Shown piece by piece: positions 30,384 through 43,012 of a stretch of 64,000 nucleotides of DNA. Positions within the stretch are counted from its first letter, which is position 1. Each line of letters starts with the position of its first letter. The stretch is from the NCBI RefSeq assembly GCF_029945705.1, contig NZ_JAQSDC010000053.1, positions 20,466 through 84,465 on the forward strand. Reading direction: 5' to 3'. The notes under the pieces were generated by a model. The model ran no database searches, was not told the DNA's origin, and saw nothing but the letters and a program-made list of their open reading frames with translations. The translations under genes were made by a program, and so were the position numbers. This DNA comes from Methylotenera sp. Lineage in GTDB: Bacteria > Pseudomonadota > Gammaproteobacteria > Burkholderiales > Methylophilaceae.

Positions 30384-30809
30384 TTAGTGCTTAACGTTAC
30401 GTAGTCGCTCAATTGCTTGAATCTGTGCAATCGCCTCAGACAATTCAGCCTGTGCTTTTGCATAATCAATGTCTGAAGTACGATTTTTCATTGCTTCTTC
30501 TGCAGCGGCTTTTGATGCAAGCGCTTTAGCTTCATCTAAATCGTGACCACGCACTGCTGTATCAGCCAAAACAGTAATTAAACCTGGTTGAACTTCTAAC
30601 AAACCGCCAGAGATAAAAATCAAAGTTTCTTCAGCAGAATCAGATAGCTTGATACGTAATGCACCAGGTTTAATTGTAGTGACCATTGGTGCGTGATGAG
30701 GGTAGATACCAACCTCACCTGTACTTGCTGGCACTACAACAAACTCAGCTTCACCAGCAAATATGCTAGCTTCTGCACTTACTACATCGATATGTACAGT
30801 ATTTGCCAT
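30384..30809 (-). CDS. atpC: ATP synthase F1 epsilon subunit
   Basis: 141 residues. The N-terminal beta-sandwich (VHIDVVSAEASIFAGEAEFVVVPASTGEVGIYPHHAPMV) and C-terminal two-helix domain form the rotor cap that couples F1 to the c-ring and can inhibit ATP hydrolysis. It is the last gene of atpIBEFHAGDC, 72 bases after atpD, and is followed by the operon terminator. Confidence 0.96.
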   Translation of the reverse strand: MANTVHIDVVSAEASIFAGEAEFVVVPASTGEVGIYPHHAPMVTTIKPGALRIKLSDSAEETLIFISGGLLEVQPGLITVLADTAVRGHDLDEAKALASKAAAEEAMKNRTSDIDYAKAQAELSEAIAQIQAIERLRNVKH

Positions 30810-30881
30810 ATTTTTCTCTATACTTTATTAAATTTTACTAAGTTAACTTGATATTAAATTGCATTTATTAAAATCATTGGC

Positions 30882-32324
<1,443 letters not shown>

Positions 32325-32376
32325 TTATATCCTATTCAAGCTAATCTGTTGAATTGTAATTTAATTCTTAAAAATA

Positions 32377-33243
32377 CTATGATACCGCTGCCGCGCCGCC
32401 GACGATTTCTGAAATCTCTTTGGTAATGGCTGCTTGACGTGCTTTGTTGTAAACCAGTTTCAAATCACCAATCACTTCTTTCGCATTGTCAGAAGCTGAC
32501 TTCATTGCCACCATACGCGATGATTGCTCTGAAGCCATATTCTCTGCCACTGCGTTATACACTAATGATTCGATGTAACGTGTCATCAATTGATCAACTA
32601 CTGGCTTAGCTTCAGGCTCGTAAATATAATCCCAATGACCTTTAGGACTACCTAGTTGCTCACCACTCAATGGTAACAATTGCTCCATCACTGGCTCTTG
32701 CTTCATGGTATTGATAAATTTAGTATAGCTAATATAAAGTTGGTCAATCTCGCCAGCTTCATACATATCCAACATCACTTTGATCGTACCGATTAAAGTC
32801 TCTAAATGCGGCACATCGCCTAAACCAATAATGTGTGACTTAACATTAGCCCCAACACGGTTCATGAAGCCAAAACCTTTGTTACCAATTGCACTAACTG
32901 CAATCGCTTTACCTTCAGATTCCCAATTTTTCATTTGGTTAACTGATAGACGCAACATATTAGTATTTAAACCGCCACATAGACCTTTATCTGAGCTCAC
33001 CACAATCAAACCAACATTTTTAACAACGTCACGTTTAACTAAATATGGGTGTTTATACTCTGGGTTTGCAAATGAAAGATGCGCAGCAACGTTACGAATT
33101 TTCTCGGCATACGGACGGCTTGCGCGCATTCTATCTTGCGCTTTACGCATTTTAGAAGCGGCAACCATTTCCATCGCTTTTGTGATCTTGCGAGTATTTT
33201 CTACCGACTTGATCTTGGTTCTAATCTCTTTACTACCAGCCAT
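32377..33243 (-). CDS. atpG: ATP synthase F1 gamma subunit
   Basis: 288 residues. The central rotor shaft. The N-terminal helix ([32 protein letters not shown]) and the C-terminal helix ([18 protein letters not shown]) form the coiled coil that turns inside alpha3beta3. [11 protein letters not shown] is the conserved central motif. It sits between atpA and atpD in the standard order. Confidence 0.97.
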   Translation of the reverse strand: MAGSKEIRTKIKSVENTRKITKAMEMVAASKMRKAQDRMRASRPYAEKIRNVAAHLSFANPEYKHPYLVKRDVVKNVGLIVVSSDKGLCGGLNTNMLRLSVNQMKNWESEGKAIAVSAIGNKGFGFMNRVGANVKSHIIGLGDVPHLETLIGTIKVMLDMYEAGEIDQLYISYTKFINTMKQEPVMEQLLPLSGEQLGSPKGHWDYIYEPEAKPVVDQLMTRYIESLVYNAVAENMASEQSSRMVAMKSASDNAKEVIGDLKLVYNKARQAAITKEISEIVGGAAAVS

Positions 33244-33274
33244 TTTTAATCCTAAAAGTGATTAGTAAGCGCTA

Positions 33275-34816
33275 TTAATATGCATTAGTAGCTTTGAAGT
33301 CCTGAATTGCGGCTTCAACTGCTTTTTCGTTATCGCCAGCTAAATCTTTGCTAGACTCAATGCCTTCCATCAATTTAGCGTATTTAGAGCCCATGAAACC
33401 GTGTAATGCGTTTTCAAAAGCTAACACTTTATTGGTTGGAACATCATCGAAATAGCCTTTGTTAGCTGCTAACAAAGTAATCGCCATTTTAGAAACACTT
33501 AATGGAGCGTATTGCGCTTGTTTCATCAACTCAGTAAACATACGACCGCGGTCTAATTGTTTACGTGTTGCTTCATCCAAATCAGAAGCGAACTGCGCGA
33601 ACGCAGCTAATTCACGGTATTGCGCTAAAGCTAAACGTACACCGCCACCCAATTTCTTGATGACTTTAGTTTGAGCAGCACCACCCACGCGAGACACTGA
33701 AATACCAGCGTTAATCGCAGGACGAATACCAGCGTTGAACAAGTCAGTTTCTAAGAAGATTTGACCATCGGTAATTGAAATCACGTTAGTTGGAACGAAT
33801 GCAGAAACGTCACCAGCCGCAGTTTCAATCACTGGCAAGGCAGTCAATGAACCTGTTTTGCCTTTAACAGCGCCGTTTGTGAATTTTTCAACATAATCTT
33901 CGTTAACACGAGCAGCACGCTCTAATAAACGTGAGTGAATGTAGAACACGTCACCTGGGTAAGCTTCACGGCCTGGTGGACGGCGTAATAGCAATGAAAT
34001 TTGACGATAAGCAATCGCTTGTTTTGTCAAATCATCATAAACGATCAATGCATCTTCACCGCGATCACGGAAGTATTCGCCCATCGTACAACCAGCATAT
34101 GGTGCTAAGAATTGTAATGCAGCTGAATCAGAAGCTGTAGCAGCAACAACAATGGTGTAAGCCAATGCGCCGTTTTCTTCTAATTTACGTACCACGTTAG
34201 CCACTGTAGAAGCCTTTTGGCCAATCGCAACGTAGATACAGGTCATATTTTGACCTTTTTGATTGATAATCGCATCAATCGCAACTGCAGTTTTACCTGT
34301 TTGACGATCACCAATAATCAATTCACGTTGACCACGGCCAACTGGAACCATTGAGTCAACTGATTTCAAACCTGTTTGCACTGGTTGTGAAACTGATTTA
34401 CGTGCAATCACGCCTGGTGCAACTTTTTCAATTTTATCAGTCATTTTTGCATTAACTGGGCCTTTACCATCAATTGGTTGACCTAGTGCATTGACAACGC
34501 GACCGATTAATTCTGGACCCACTGGCACTTCTAAAATACGACCTGTACATTTACAAATGTCGCCTTCAGTAATATGTTCGTAGTCACCTAGAACAACCGC
34601 ACCTACTGAATCACGCTCTAAGTTAAGCGCCAAACCGAATGTGTTGCCTGGGAACTCGATCATCTCGCCAGCCATCACGTTTGAAAGACCGTGAATACGA
34701 ACGATACCATCTGTTACTGAAATTACTGTACCTTGAGTACGCGCTTCAGCTGAGGTAGAAAAATTTTCTAATCTGCTTTTAATCAGTTCACTGATTTCTG
34801 ATGTAGATAACTGCAT
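33275..34816 (-). CDS. atpA: ATP synthase F1 alpha subunit
   Basis: 513 residues, the standard length. Non-catalytic nucleotide-binding subunit with Walker [14 protein letters not shown] near residue 170 and the signature [13 protein letters not shown] near residue 365. The N-terminal [19 protein letters not shown] binds the delta subunit. Operon spacing: 31 bases to atpG and 47 bases from atpH. Confidence 0.98.
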   Translation of the reverse strand: MQLSTSEISELIKSRLENFSTSAEARTQGTVISVTDGIVRIHGLSNVMAGEMIEFPGNTFGLALNLERDSVGAVVLGDYEHITEGDICKCTGRILEVPVGPELIGRVVNALGQPIDGKGPVNAKMTDKIEKVAPGVIARKSVSQPVQTGLKSVDSMVPVGRGQRELIIGDRQTGKTAVAIDAIINQKGQNMTCIYVAIGQKASTVANVVRKLEENGALAYTIVVAATASDSAALQFLAPYAGCTMGEYFRDRGEDALIVYDDLTKQAIAYRQISLLLRRPPGREAYPGDVFYIHSRLLERAARVNEDYVEKFTNGAVKGKTGSLTALPVIETAAGDVSAFVPTNVISITDGQIFLETDLFNAGIRPAINAGISVSRVGGAAQTKVIKKLGGGVRLALAQYRELAAFAQFASDLDEATRKQLDRGRMFTELMKQAQYAPLSVSKMAITLLAANKGYFDDVPTNKVLAFENALHGFMGSKYAKLMEGIESSKDLAGDNEKAVEAAIQDFKATNAY

Positions 34817-34863
34817 TTTGACTCCTAATAATTTTCTTTGCCTAAATTATTCTTTGCTTAGGC

Positions 34864-35400
34864 CTAAGCTGAAAGCGTGTACGCTAAATTTTGTAACTGA
34901 CCTTTGACAGATGCGTCTATCACGGTATCGCCAACAATAATTTTAATGCCGCCAATCAATTCTGAATCTACAGAAACACTGGCTTCAATCTTTTTACCGA
35001 ACTTAGCTTCTAAACGTTTTACCAAGTCTTTGACTTCTGCAGCACTAGGTTTTGCAGCGGCAATAATTTGCGCATCCAAAGTACCTTCGTCTAGCGCTTT
35101 AAGCTCTTCAAACGCTTCAGTAATTGCAGGCAAAATAGGCATACGTCCATACTCAACCAACACTTTAATCAAGTTTTGACCTTGTTCGTTAAGCTTATCG
35201 CCACACACCTTTAAAAAAGTGTCCTGCAATTCGCTGTTGACTACTTTTGGGTCTTGAATGAAAGCTTGCATCTGCGCATCGCTAGCGACTGCAGAAACAA
35301 AACCCAACATTTCAGACCATTTAGCTAACGACTTTTGTTCGCGACCTAATTTATAAGCAGCAACTGCGTAAGGCCTTGCGATGGTTGATATTTCAGCCAT
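34864..35400 (-). CDS. atpH: ATP synthase F1 delta subunit
   Basis: 178 residues. Stator protein joining the F1 alpha subunits to the Fo b-subunit stalk. The N-terminal STIARPYAVAAYKLG and the C-terminal GGIKIIVGDTVIDASVKGQLQNL are the two conserved ends of the family. It starts nine bases after atpF. Confidence 0.95.
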   Translation of the reverse strand: MAEISTIARPYAVAAYKLGREQKSLAKWSEMLGFVSAVASDAQMQAFIQDPKVVNSELQDTFLKVCGDKLNEQGQNLIKVLVEYGRMPILPAITEAFEELKALDEGTLDAQIIAAAKPSAAEVKDLVKRLEAKFGKKIEASVSVDSELIGGIKIIVGDTVIDASVKGQLQNLAYTLSA

Positions 35401-35409
35401 GTCTTATCC

Positions 35410-35880
35410 TTAAAGTTCTGCTGCTAGTTTAGATAACATTTCACTGTGTGCTTTTGCGTCAATTTCTTTACGCAAGATTTTTTCTGCACCAGCAATTGCT
35501 AGCGCAGACACTTGTGAACGAAGACCTTCTTTAGCGCGGTTTACTTCTTGGTCGATTTCAGCTTTAGCGCCAGCTAAAATACGGTCGCCCTCAGCTTTAG
35601 CGTTACCCTTAGCTTCTTCAACGATTTGTGAACCACGTTTTTCAGCCTGGCCAATAATCTCACTCGCTTTTTGTTTGGCTTCAGTCAATGTCGCTTCTGA
35701 TTTCTTAGCTGCAATGTCTAAAGCACTTCTGCCTTCTTGAGCTGCTGCCAAACCATCAGCGATTTCCTTTTGGCGTGTTTCAATCGCTGATAACAGCGGT
35801 GGCCAAACGAATTTCACTGTGAACCAAATCAACACAGCAAATGCAATAGCTTGTGCGATAAGTGTAAAGTTAATATTCAT
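35410..35880 (-). CDS. atpF: ATP synthase Fo b subunit
   Basis: 156 residues. One N-terminal membrane helix ([26 protein letters not shown], residues 5-30) is followed by a long charged Ala/Lys/Glu coiled coil that forms the peripheral stalk. The b subunit is present once, as in other proteobacteria, and acts as a homodimer. It lies between atpE and atpH. Confidence 0.96.
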   Translation of the reverse strand: MNINFTLIAQAIAFAVLIWFTVKFVWPPLLSAIETRQKEIADGLAAAQEGRSALDIAAKKSEATLTEAKQKASEIIGQAEKRGSQIVEEAKGNAKAEGDRILAGAKAEIDQEVNRAKEGLRSQVSALAIAGAEKILRKEIDAKAHSEMLSKLAAEL

Positions 35881-35950
35881 TACTTACTCCAATATTTAAG
35901 TCGTTTAATTTGCGCTAAATTTAAGTAGCGCCAAATTATTTATAAGCTAA

Positions 35951-36229
<279 letters not shown>

Positions 36230-36287
36230 TCAAAAATTAAACTTACCACTAAAACTACTAAAAAAATAAACTACTAAAAACTTTGAA

Positions 36288-37106
36288 TTAATGTGACTCG
36301 TGTGCCATTGATAAATAAACCACTGTCAACATCATGAAAATAAACGCTTGTAATGCCACGATTAAAATATGGAATATTGACCAACCAGCACCTAGAATTG
36401 CACCGAAGATTGTGCCTGAAATACCTGTGGCAGCCCACATACCGAGCAATAAGAAAATAACCTCACCGGCATACATATTGCCGAATAGTCGTAATGAGTG
36501 TGAAAGTGGTTTTGACACGTATTCAATCAAATTGAATAGGAAGTTCAAAGGTAAAACCCAGAATTTAGTGCCGAATGGCGTGTAGAAAAGTTCATGAATC
36601 CAACCACCAAAGCCTTTAACTTTGATCGAGAAGAATATCATCAAGAACCAAACCGCTAAAGCCAATGCGAAAGTTGTATTGATATCTGAAGTAGGGACAC
36701 TACGCCAGTGCTCCAAACCCAATGGCGCGTATACAAAATGATGCATCACATCTACAGGTAAAAAGTCCATCGCGTTCATGGCTAGTACCCATAAAAATAC
36801 TGTTAATGCTGTTGGAGCGATGAAGCTGTGGCGGTTGCCATGGAATATATTTTTTACTTGATCATCCACAAAACTAAAAATCAGCTCTACAAATGCCTGG
36901 CCTTTTGAAGGTACGCCTGCGGTTGCACTGCGCGCTACCCACCAAATTAAACCCATCACTACAATACCTAGCAATACAGACATAATAAAACTGTCGTAAT
37001 TTAACATCCAAAAGCTACCGTCACCTACCGGTTGCGAGTTAAAAGTTAAATGATGCGTAATATATTCAGAAGGGGTGAGTGCTTTTTCTGCTTGTTCTAT
37101 AGCCAT
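36288..37106 (-). CDS. atpB: ATP synthase Fo a subunit
   Basis: 272 residues. Multi-span inner-membrane protein that forms the half-channels beside the c-ring. The essential arginine is in [20 protein letters not shown] near residue 205, and the C-terminal helix [17 protein letters not shown] is also diagnostic. It is second in the operon, 50 bases after atpI. Confidence 0.96.
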   Translation of the reverse strand: MAIEQAEKALTPSEYITHHLTFNSQPVGDGSFWMLNYDSFIMSVLLGIVVMGLIWWVARSATAGVPSKGQAFVELIFSFVDDQVKNIFHGNRHSFIAPTALTVFLWVLAMNAMDFLPVDVMHHFVYAPLGLEHWRSVPTSDINTTFALALAVWFLMIFFSIKVKGFGGWIHELFYTPFGTKFWVLPLNFLFNLIEYVSKPLSHSLRLFGNMYAGEVIFLLLGMWAATGISGTIFGAILGAGWSIFHILIVALQAFIFMMLTVVYLSMAHESH

Positions 37107-37156
37107 AATCTATTATTTACTTTAATTAAATTCGTTTAAATTAAATTTTTAACTTA

Positions 37157-37531
37157 CTAAACTTTTAGTTTGCTTAAGGCGGCACCTGAAAAAAGTGCTG
37201 CTGCTGCCAAACCTGCAATAAGCGCAAATGGCACTAATTGTTGATAAAACTTAAATATAACTACCAATAACACGATAATTATTAAAATCTTGGTGGCTTC
37301 AGCTTTCAATAAATTGACTAGTATCGCTGTCGCATCTTGTTCATTTTCGCCACGTTTTGCTACTGCAACTGCCGCACAAGCACCTAACACTACGCTCGCA
37401 CCACCTAATATTGCTGAAACGCAAGCATGCAAACCCGACACAAATAACGCTACGATAGCAACGCAAACCGTAGCAACTAGTTGAATTTTAAGCATTTTGC
37501 TAAATACATCTGATGTGTTTGATGTTGACAA
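37157..37531 (-). CDS. atpI: ATP synthase accessory protein AtpI
   Basis: 124 residues with four predicted membrane helices (LVATVCVAIVALFVSGLHAC; ILGGASVVLGACAAVAVA; ILIIIVLLVVIFKFYQ; PFALIAGLAAAALFSGAAL). A non-essential protein that promotes assembly of the c-ring and is the usual first gene of the atp operon. The operon promoter should lie in the 182 bases between it and parB. Confidence 0.88.
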   Translation of the reverse strand: MSTSNTSDVFSKMLKIQLVATVCVAIVALFVSGLHACVSAILGGASVVLGACAAVAVAKRGENEQDATAILVNLLKAEATKILIIIVLLVVIFKFYQQLVPFALIAGLAAAALFSGAALSKLKV

Positions 37532-37713
37532 TTGCTTAAACCCAGTTTCTGAAAGCTAGTTAAATTTGACGCTTATTATTTTTACGTTTTACTACTGTTT
37601 TTGCGCTTTTTACATGCTCTATACAGCAAAGACCGCGATTTTGAATTATTACCGATTTTTAGTCAAGGATTAAGTGACAAGCATTTACATTTTGTTTAAG
37701 CAAAATGAAACAC

Positions 37714-38604
37714 TTAGCGCGAGATTCTGCTCACTATTTCATCTAATTGATCTAAATTTGTATAGCTTATTTTTAAAGTACCGGCGCCTTTTGCACTTGC
37801 TTTTATACTAACTGCTGCTCCTAACTTATCGCTTAATGCTTCTTGCAGCCTTAAAACATCATGATTTAAAGGCGTTTTATGTATTTGTTTTTGTGGTGCT
37901 TCAGCGTTTGTAGACTCTAGATTTTTGACTAGATTTTCAACTTCGCGGACAGATAAATTATTTTGTACAATTTGTGTTGCGAGCATAACTTGCTGCGCTC
38001 CCTCTAAGCCGATCAACGCACGCGCATGACCCATATCCAACTTGCCATACATCAACATATCTTGTACAGGGGCGCATAAAGTGAGCAAGCGTAATAAATT
38101 TGAAACTGCGACGCGCGAGCGGCCAACGGCTGCAGCCGCTTTTTCGTGCGTCATATCAAATTCATCAATCAGTCGCTTAATCCCTTGCGCTTCTTCTAGG
38201 GGATTTAGGTTTTCACGTTGAATATTCTCGATTAACGCCATTGCCAATGCGGCTTCATCGGCGATTTCACGCACTAATACTGGCACTTCTTCCAAGCCCG
38301 CTATTTGGCTAGCACGCCAACGGCGCTCACCTGCAATGATTTCGTAATGATCATCATCGCCATATTCATTCGGCAGGTGACGCACCAAAATCGGCTGCAT
38401 AATACCTTGTGATTTTATTGAAGCAGCTAAAGTCTGCAAGGCGGCATCATCCATATAGCTACGTGGTTGATATTTACCAGGCTGCAATTGCGATACTTTG
38501 AGCACCAAAAGTGAGTCAGCCTCACCAACGCTACCCATATCGCCCGCAAGCAAACTATCCAACCCGCGACCCAAGCCTCTATTTAAGCCTTTTAACTTAG
38601 CCAT
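37714..38604 (-). CDS. parB: Chromosome-partitioning protein ParB
   Basis: 296 residues from the ATG at 38604 (MAKLKGLNRGLGRGLDSLLAG), preceded by GGAG; a GTG four codons upstream is less likely. The N-terminal CTPase/ParB domain contains the conserved GERRWRAS and ENIQRENLNPLEEA, followed by a helix-turn-helix (TMTHEKAAAAVGRSRVAVSNLLRL-type region near 175) and a C-terminal dimerisation domain. It binds the parS sites at 42810, 46003 and 53496 in this window, spreads by CTP-dependent clamping and positions the origin. It overlaps the end of parA by eight bases. Confidence 0.96.
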   Translation of the reverse strand: MAKLKGLNRGLGRGLDSLLAGDMGSVGEADSLLVLKVSQLQPGKYQPRSYMDDAALQTLAASIKSQGIMQPILVRHLPNEYGDDDHYEIIAGERRWRASQIAGLEEVPVLVREIADEAALAMALIENIQRENLNPLEEAQGIKRLIDEFDMTHEKAAAAVGRSRVAVSNLLRLLTLCAPVQDMLMYGKLDMGHARALIGLEGAQQVMLATQIVQNNLSVREVENLVKNLESTNAEAPQKQIHKTPLNHDVLRLQEALSDKLGAAVSIKASAKGAGTLKISYTNLDQLDEIVSRISR

Positions 38605-39382
38605 GTTTTTTATCACTCCGCATTACTTCTTTTGCTAATTCTAAATACGCCACCGCGCCTTTTGAGGCTTTATCATAATTCAACACTGGCACGCCGTAGC
38701 TGGGCGCTTCGGCTAAACGAATATTGCGCGGAATAACGGTTTTGTAGACTTTATCGCCAAAATGGCTGATGAGTTGCGCCGACACTTGCTGAGCCAGCAT
38801 ATTGCGATTATCGAACAAGGTGCGCAGCAAACCTTCAATTTCCAGGCTTGGATTCAAGCGTGCACGTACTTTTTTGATGGTGTTCACTAAGTCAGATAAA
38901 CCTTCCAAAGCGTAATACTCACATTGCATCGGAATCATCACCGCGCTAGAAGCGGTGAGCGCATTGACTGTGACCAAATTCAGGGCAGGGGGGCAATCCA
39001 ACAATACAAAATCATAAGGTGCGGCTTCTTCAGCAGCTACCAACTTTGCAATCGCCACTTTTAAGCGGTTTTCACGCGCCAGCTCATTGACCAACTCAAC
39101 TTCAGCACCCGCTAAATCACGGTTTGAAGGTGCAATATCAAAACCGCCTTTTTCACTGGTTAAAATCACCTCTTTAAGCGACTTTTCACCAATCAGCACA
39201 TGATAAATACTGAACTTTAAGTGCGCTTTATCTATGCCGCTACCTGTACTGGCATTGCCTTGCGGGTCTAAATCAATGAGCAAAACGCGCTTACCTAAAC
39301 TTGCCAAACTAGCAGCTAAGTTCACGCAAGTGGTGGTTTTACCTACACCGCCTTTTTGATTAGTGATTGCTAATATTTTCAT
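38597..39382 (-). CDS. parA: Chromosome-partitioning ATPase ParA (Soj)
   Basis: 261 residues. A deviant Walker A ATPase: NQKGGVGKTTTCVNLAASL at residues 8-26 with the signature lysine, then LLIDLDPQGNAS and FVLLDCPPALNLVTVNAL (Walker B). It forms a nucleoid-bound gradient that moves ParB-parS complexes. A short chromosomal type without an N-terminal DNA-binding domain. The stop overlaps the parB start, so the two are translationally coupled; rsmG lies 47 bases upstream. Confidence 0.97.
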   Translation of the reverse strand: MKILAITNQKGGVGKTTTCVNLAASLASLGKRVLLIDLDPQGNASTGSGIDKAHLKFSIYHVLIGEKSLKEVILTSEKGGFDIAPSNRDLAGAEVELVNELARENRLKVAIAKLVAAEEAAPYDFVLLDCPPALNLVTVNALTASSAVMIPMQCEYYALEGLSDLVNTIKKVRARLNPSLEIEGLLRTLFDNRNMLAQQVSAQLISHFGDKVYKTVIPRNIRLAEAPSYGVPVLNYDKASKGAVAYLELAKEVMRSDKKHG

Positions 39383-39429
39383 TATTTTCTTATAGATTTA
39401 TCAGAATAAAATTAACTAAATTGAATTAA

Positions 39430-40086
39430 CTACAAATTGGTACTTATATAAACCAAGTGGCGCTCCGCCTCTAAACCCGCCACTTTCAACACTTCAATTT
39501 TGTTTACCTGCACGCCCGCACCTTTAAAATCTTGATGCTCAAACTCATGCGCAGGCACTTGGCCTTTCATAGCAAGCCATAGCCCATTTTCAGCCAATAA
39601 GTGCTTTGTAAGCTTTACAAACAAACCAATTTCAGAAAAAGCGCGTGAAATAATCACATCAAATTTCACGTCTTTTTTAAGCGCCTCTACGCGCCCAACT
39701 TCCACTTGAAAGTTGCTCAAGCCTAATTCACCTTTTACTTGGCGCATGAAGCTGGTTTTCTTTGCTACGGAATCTATAGCGGTCACTTGCAACTCTGGCA
39801 AACATATTGCTAAAACAATACTCGGCAAACCCGCACCTGCGCCAACATCCAATAAATTCTTTGGCGCTAAAGCTTGCACATGCGGCAACACACTTAAGCT
39901 ATCTAACAAATGCAAAGTCACCATTTCTAGCGGCTCGCGAATTGCTGTGAGGTTATGCACCTTATTCCACTTATCAATAAGCAATAGATAAGCAATCAAT
40001 TTCGCTTGTTTCTCAGCGTCTATGTGCAAACCCATCTCTTGCAAACCAGATTGCAGCTTGCTTTGTAGCATATCTATCAAAGCCAT
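39430..40086 (-). CDS. rsmG: 16S rRNA (guanine-527-N7)-methyltransferase RsmG
   Basis: 218 residues. Methylates G527 of 16S rRNA in the 530 loop; its loss gives low-level streptomycin resistance in other bacteria. The SAM-binding motif is NLLDVGAGAGLPSIVLAI near residue 75, and AIDSVAKKTSFMRQV follows. It sits six bases downstream of mnmG, in the conserved mnmG-rsmG-parA-parB order near the origin. Confidence 0.96.
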   Translation of the reverse strand: MALIDMLQSKLQSGLQEMGLHIDAEKQAKLIAYLLLIDKWNKVHNLTAIREPLEMVTLHLLDSLSVLPHVQALAPKNLLDVGAGAGLPSIVLAICLPELQVTAIDSVAKKTSFMRQVKGELGLSNFQVEVGRVEALKKDVKFDVIISRAFSEIGLFVKLTKHLLAENGLWLAMKGQVPAHEFEHQDFKGAGVQVNKIEVLKVAGLEAERHLVYISTNL

Positions 40087-40092
40087 GCGAAG

Positions 40093-41994
40093 CTATGCAG
40101 CTAAATCGGCAGCTGGTTTACTGCGCGCTTTACGCTTTAAATACACCAATAACAATGAAATAGCAGCAGGCGTAATCCCTGAAATACGTCCAGCTTGACC
40201 TATGGTTTCTGGTTTTTGCGCGTTCAATTTTTGTTGTGCCTCAATCGGCAAGCCATGAATTTCACGATAATCTAAATCGTCAGGTAGCTTGGTATTTTCT
40301 TGACCTCGGCTACGTTCCACTTCGTCTGTTTGACGGTCAATATAGCCTTGATATTTTGCGGCGATTTCCACTTGCTCGCGCACGGCTGGCTCAACCTCGC
40401 CCAAACCAAGTTCACCTAAAGTCAGCACGGCATCGTAGCTCACTTCTGGGCGGCGCAATAATTCAAACAAACTATACTCATGCTCAAGTGGCTTGCCAAA
40501 CATTTCAATCATTTTTTCTATTGGCACATTGGCAGGTTGCACAAATGTTTTTTTCAAACGCTCTTGCTCGCGCTCAACCGCTTCTTTTTTAATGCTAAAA
40601 GCTTCCCAACGCGCATCATCCACTAAGCCCAATTTGCGACCAATTTCGGTGAGGCGCATATCAGCGTTATCCTCACGCAGTTGTAGGCGATATTCCGCAC
40701 GGCTAGTAAACATGCGGTACGGCTCAGTCACGCCGCGCGTGATTAAATCGTCCACCATCACACCCAAATAAGCTTCATCTCGAGCAGGGCACCAAGATTC
40801 TTTACCTTGCGAATATAGCGCAGCATTAGCACCCGCTAGCAAACCTTGCGCGGCAGCTTCTTCATAGCCAGTAGTACCGTTGATTTGCCCTGCAAAGAAC
40901 AAGCCTTGCACCATCTTGGTTTCTAACGAGCTTTTTAAACCGCGCGGATCATAATAATCATACTCAATGGCATAACCTGGGCGCAGAATATGGGCGTTTT
41001 CTAAACCGCGCACTGAGCGCACTAATGCCAATTGAATATCAAATGGCAGACTGGTTGAAATTCCATTTGGGTAGATTTCATTGGTGGTTAAGCCTTCAGG
41101 CTCTAAGAAAATTTGATGTGAATCTTTATCGGCGAAACGGTGAATTTTATCTTCTACACTTGGGCAGTAACGTGGGCCGACACCTTCAATGACACCCGTG
41201 TACATCGGCGAGCGGTCTAAACCGCTGCGAATAATATCGTGCGTACGCTCGTTAGTATGCGTAATCCAACATGGCAATTGGGCAGGGTGCTGCGCCGCAT
41301 TGCCCATAAAAGAAAATACAGGCACAGGGTCATCACCTGGCTGAATCGTCATGACAGAATAATCAATTGTGCGGCCATCAATGCGCGGTGGCGTACCTGT
41401 TTTTAATCGGCCTGCTGGCAAACCAATTTCGCGTAAACGTGCCGCTAATGAAATAGCTGGCGGATCACCCGCACGGCCTGCACTATAATTTTGTAAACCC
41501 ACATGCACCAAACCGCCTAAAAAGGTACCCGCAGTCAGCACCACTGACTTTGAATTAAAACGCAAACCAATTTGCGTCACCACGCCCACTGCACGGTCAC
41601 CTTCTAAAATAATGTCATCAACAGCTTGTTGAAACAGCCAAAGGTTAGGCTGATTCTCTAAGCGATGTCTAATCGCCGCTTTATACAACACGCGATCAGC
41701 CTGAGCGCGAGTGGCGCGTACGGCAGGGCCTTTGCTAGAGTTTAAAATTCTAAACTGAATACCGCCTTCATCTGTTGCAGCTGCCATTGCGCCACCAAGC
41801 GCATCAATCTCTTTAACCAAATGACCTTTGCCAATACCGCCAATGCTAGGATTGCACGACATTTGACCTAAGGTTTCAATGTTGTGTGTAAGCAATAAGG
41901 TTTTTTGCCCCATTCTGGCGCTGGCAAGCGCAGCTTCGGTGCCAGCATGCCCGCCACCAACGACAATCACATCAAAAACGTCTGGAAAATTCAT
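40093..41994 (-). CDS. mnmG: tRNA uridine 5-carboxymethylaminomethyl modification enzyme MnmG
   Basis: 633 residues from the ATG at 41994 ([18 protein letters not shown]); the frame runs 14 codons further upstream but those would extend before the FAD motif. With MnmE it installs the cmnm5 group on U34 of certain tRNAs. The FAD motif [17 protein letters not shown] is at residues 13-29, and [23 protein letters not shown] and the [11 protein letters not shown] region are both diagnostic. Its partner mnmE is at 46542. It is the first gene of mnmG-rsmG-parA-parB. Confidence 0.97.
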   Translation of the reverse strand: MNFPDVFDVIVVGGGHAGTEAALASARMGQKTLLLTHNIETLGQMSCNPSIGGIGKGHLVKEIDALGGAMAAATDEGGIQFRILNSSKGPAVRATRAQADRVLYKAAIRHRLENQPNLWLFQQAVDDIILEGDRAVGVVTQIGLRFNSKSVVLTAGTFLGGLVHVGLQNYSAGRAGDPPAISLAARLREIGLPAGRLKTGTPPRIDGRTIDYSVMTIQPGDDPVPVFSFMGNAAQHPAQLPCWITHTNERTHDIIRSGLDRSPMYTGVIEGVGPRYCPSVEDKIHRFADKDSHQIFLEPEGLTTNEIYPNGISTSLPFDIQLALVRSVRGLENAHILRPGYAIEYDYYDPRGLKSSLETKMVQGLFFAGQINGTTGYEEAAAQGLLAGANAALYSQGKESWCPARDEAYLGVMVDDLITRGVTEPYRMFTSRAEYRLQLREDNADMRLTEIGRKLGLVDDARWEAFSIKKEAVEREQERLKKTFVQPANVPIEKMIEMFGKPLEHEYSLFELLRRPEVSYDAVLTLGELGLGEVEPAVREQVEIAAKYQGYIDRQTDEVERSRGQENTKLPDDLDYREIHGLPIEAQQKLNAQKPETIGQAGRISGITPAAISLLLVYLKRKARSKPAADLAA

Positions 41995-42328
41995 ATATTC
42001 AAGCTTGTCTTTCAAACAATAGGCACAATATAACAACTAGTAGGCAATACAATCACTTAAGACGCGATTGAATGGATTGTACAAAGGCTAGATTTTACTT
42101 TAATAGCCGCCAATAGTCATGTAAAAGCATGTTTTTTCACAGAATTAAGTCAACTCTTTTCACGTTAAAACGTTACCTTTACAAGATAGACACAATTTCT
42201 TAATAAACTTGGCATAATATTCGCTTTATAAAAATTAAAGCATGTTTTAGAAAACTACTTTATGATGTGAATGTTGAAGTACGATTGCTAAGTAAGCAAA
42301 GTTTTTTATTAAAATAATGGAGCAGCAA
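41995..42328. other. Divergent intergenic region, no gene seen
   Basis: 334 bases between the divergent mnmG and cytochrome genes. It is AT-rich (for example the stretch around 42195-42245) and must hold both promoters. No open frame, tRNA or clear operator was found. Confidence 0.5.
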
Positions 42329-42784
42329 ATGAAAAAATTAAGTATCCTTTTAGTAGCCATGTTGGGTTTTAGCGCGATTTCTGCACACGCCAGCATTGCC
42401 AATGCAAAAAAATTGGTATTGATTTACCATACTCAAGCAATCGCTGAAAACAAAGATTTTGCTGGCCCTTCAGCTGAAGAAGGCAAAGCATTCTTCAACA
42501 ATAAAGTTAAAACTGTTGACGGTAAAGAAACTGCTTGTGCATCATGCCACACAGCAAACCCAGCCGATAAAGGTAAAAACATTGTAACGGGCAAGGCGAT
42601 TCAACCATTATCACCAGCGGTTAACACAAAACGCTTTTCTGATTTTGACAAAGTTGAAGCTAAATTCTCACAACACTGTTTTGATATTTTAGGTGAGGAC
42701 TGTACAGCTGCTCAAAAAGCTAACTACATTACTTACGTGTTAACTGAAAAAACACCAACTGCTAAAGCTAAAGCTAAAAAATAA
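42329..42784 (+). CDS. Small periplasmic c-type cytochrome (DUF1924-like)
   Basis: 151 residues from the ATG at 42329, preceded by GGAG; an ATG four codons upstream has no ribosome site. A signal peptide covers about residues 1-22 (MKKLSILLVAMLGFSAISAHA). One haem-c motif, CASCH, is at residues 70-74. A second Cys pair further on (SQHCFDILGEDCT) and the layout resemble the DUF1924/SHP-like cytochromes known in proteobacteria, where the haem can be high-spin. It ends in an Ala/Lys tail. The redox partner is unknown. A terminator containing a parS site follows 17 bases after the stop. Confidence 0.85.
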   Translation: MKKLSILLVAMLGFSAISAHASIANAKKLVLIYHTQAIAENKDFAGPSAEEGKAFFNNKVKTVDGKETACASCHTANPADKGKNIVTGKAIQPLSPAVNTKRFSDFDKVEAKFSQHCFDILGEDCTAAQKANYITYVLTEKTPTAKAKAKK

Positions 42785-42800
42785 GTTTTAAGTAGCAAAT

Positions 42801-42838
42801 AAAAAGCAGTGTTTCACGTGAAACACTGCTTTTTTTAC
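42801..42838 (+). terminator. Palindromic terminator built around a parS site
   Basis: 42801-42834 is a perfect 34-bp palindrome (arms AAAAAGCAGTGTTTCAC and its complement), followed by more T residues. As RNA it forms a 15-16-bp stem ending in a U-tract, so it should act as an intrinsic terminator for the cytochrome gene. The central 16 bases are parS. Confidence 0.75.
42810..42825. promoter_or_regulatory. parS site 1 (ParB binding)
   Basis: TGTTTCACGTGAAACA, a perfect palindrome and an exact match to the palindromic bacterial parS consensus. It lies about 9.4 kb from the presumed origin, inside the terminator stem. Confidence 0.95.
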
Positions 42839-42967
42839 GTCCATTTTTTTGCAGAACTCTTTAAGCTTTGCGCCTACCAAAGCGTTGAGTAGCTGAGTCG
42901 GGCGGGCAAAGTGCCTTATCTTGCCTAATTCTGCCCACACGTTTACCGTGAAATTTTGCAAAATTCC

Positions 42968-42991
42968 GCGTGGGTAACAAGTTACCCACGC
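42968..42991. repeat. Short REP-like palindrome
   Basis: Arms GCGTGGGTAAC and GTTACCCACGC separated by two bases, in the gap between the cytochrome terminator and the end of the MmeI-like gene. Hairpins of this kind are often dispersed repeats; no second copy was seen in the window. Confidence 0.55.
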
Positions 42992-43012
42992 TACATGGTT
43001 TGCAAAGCGCGC

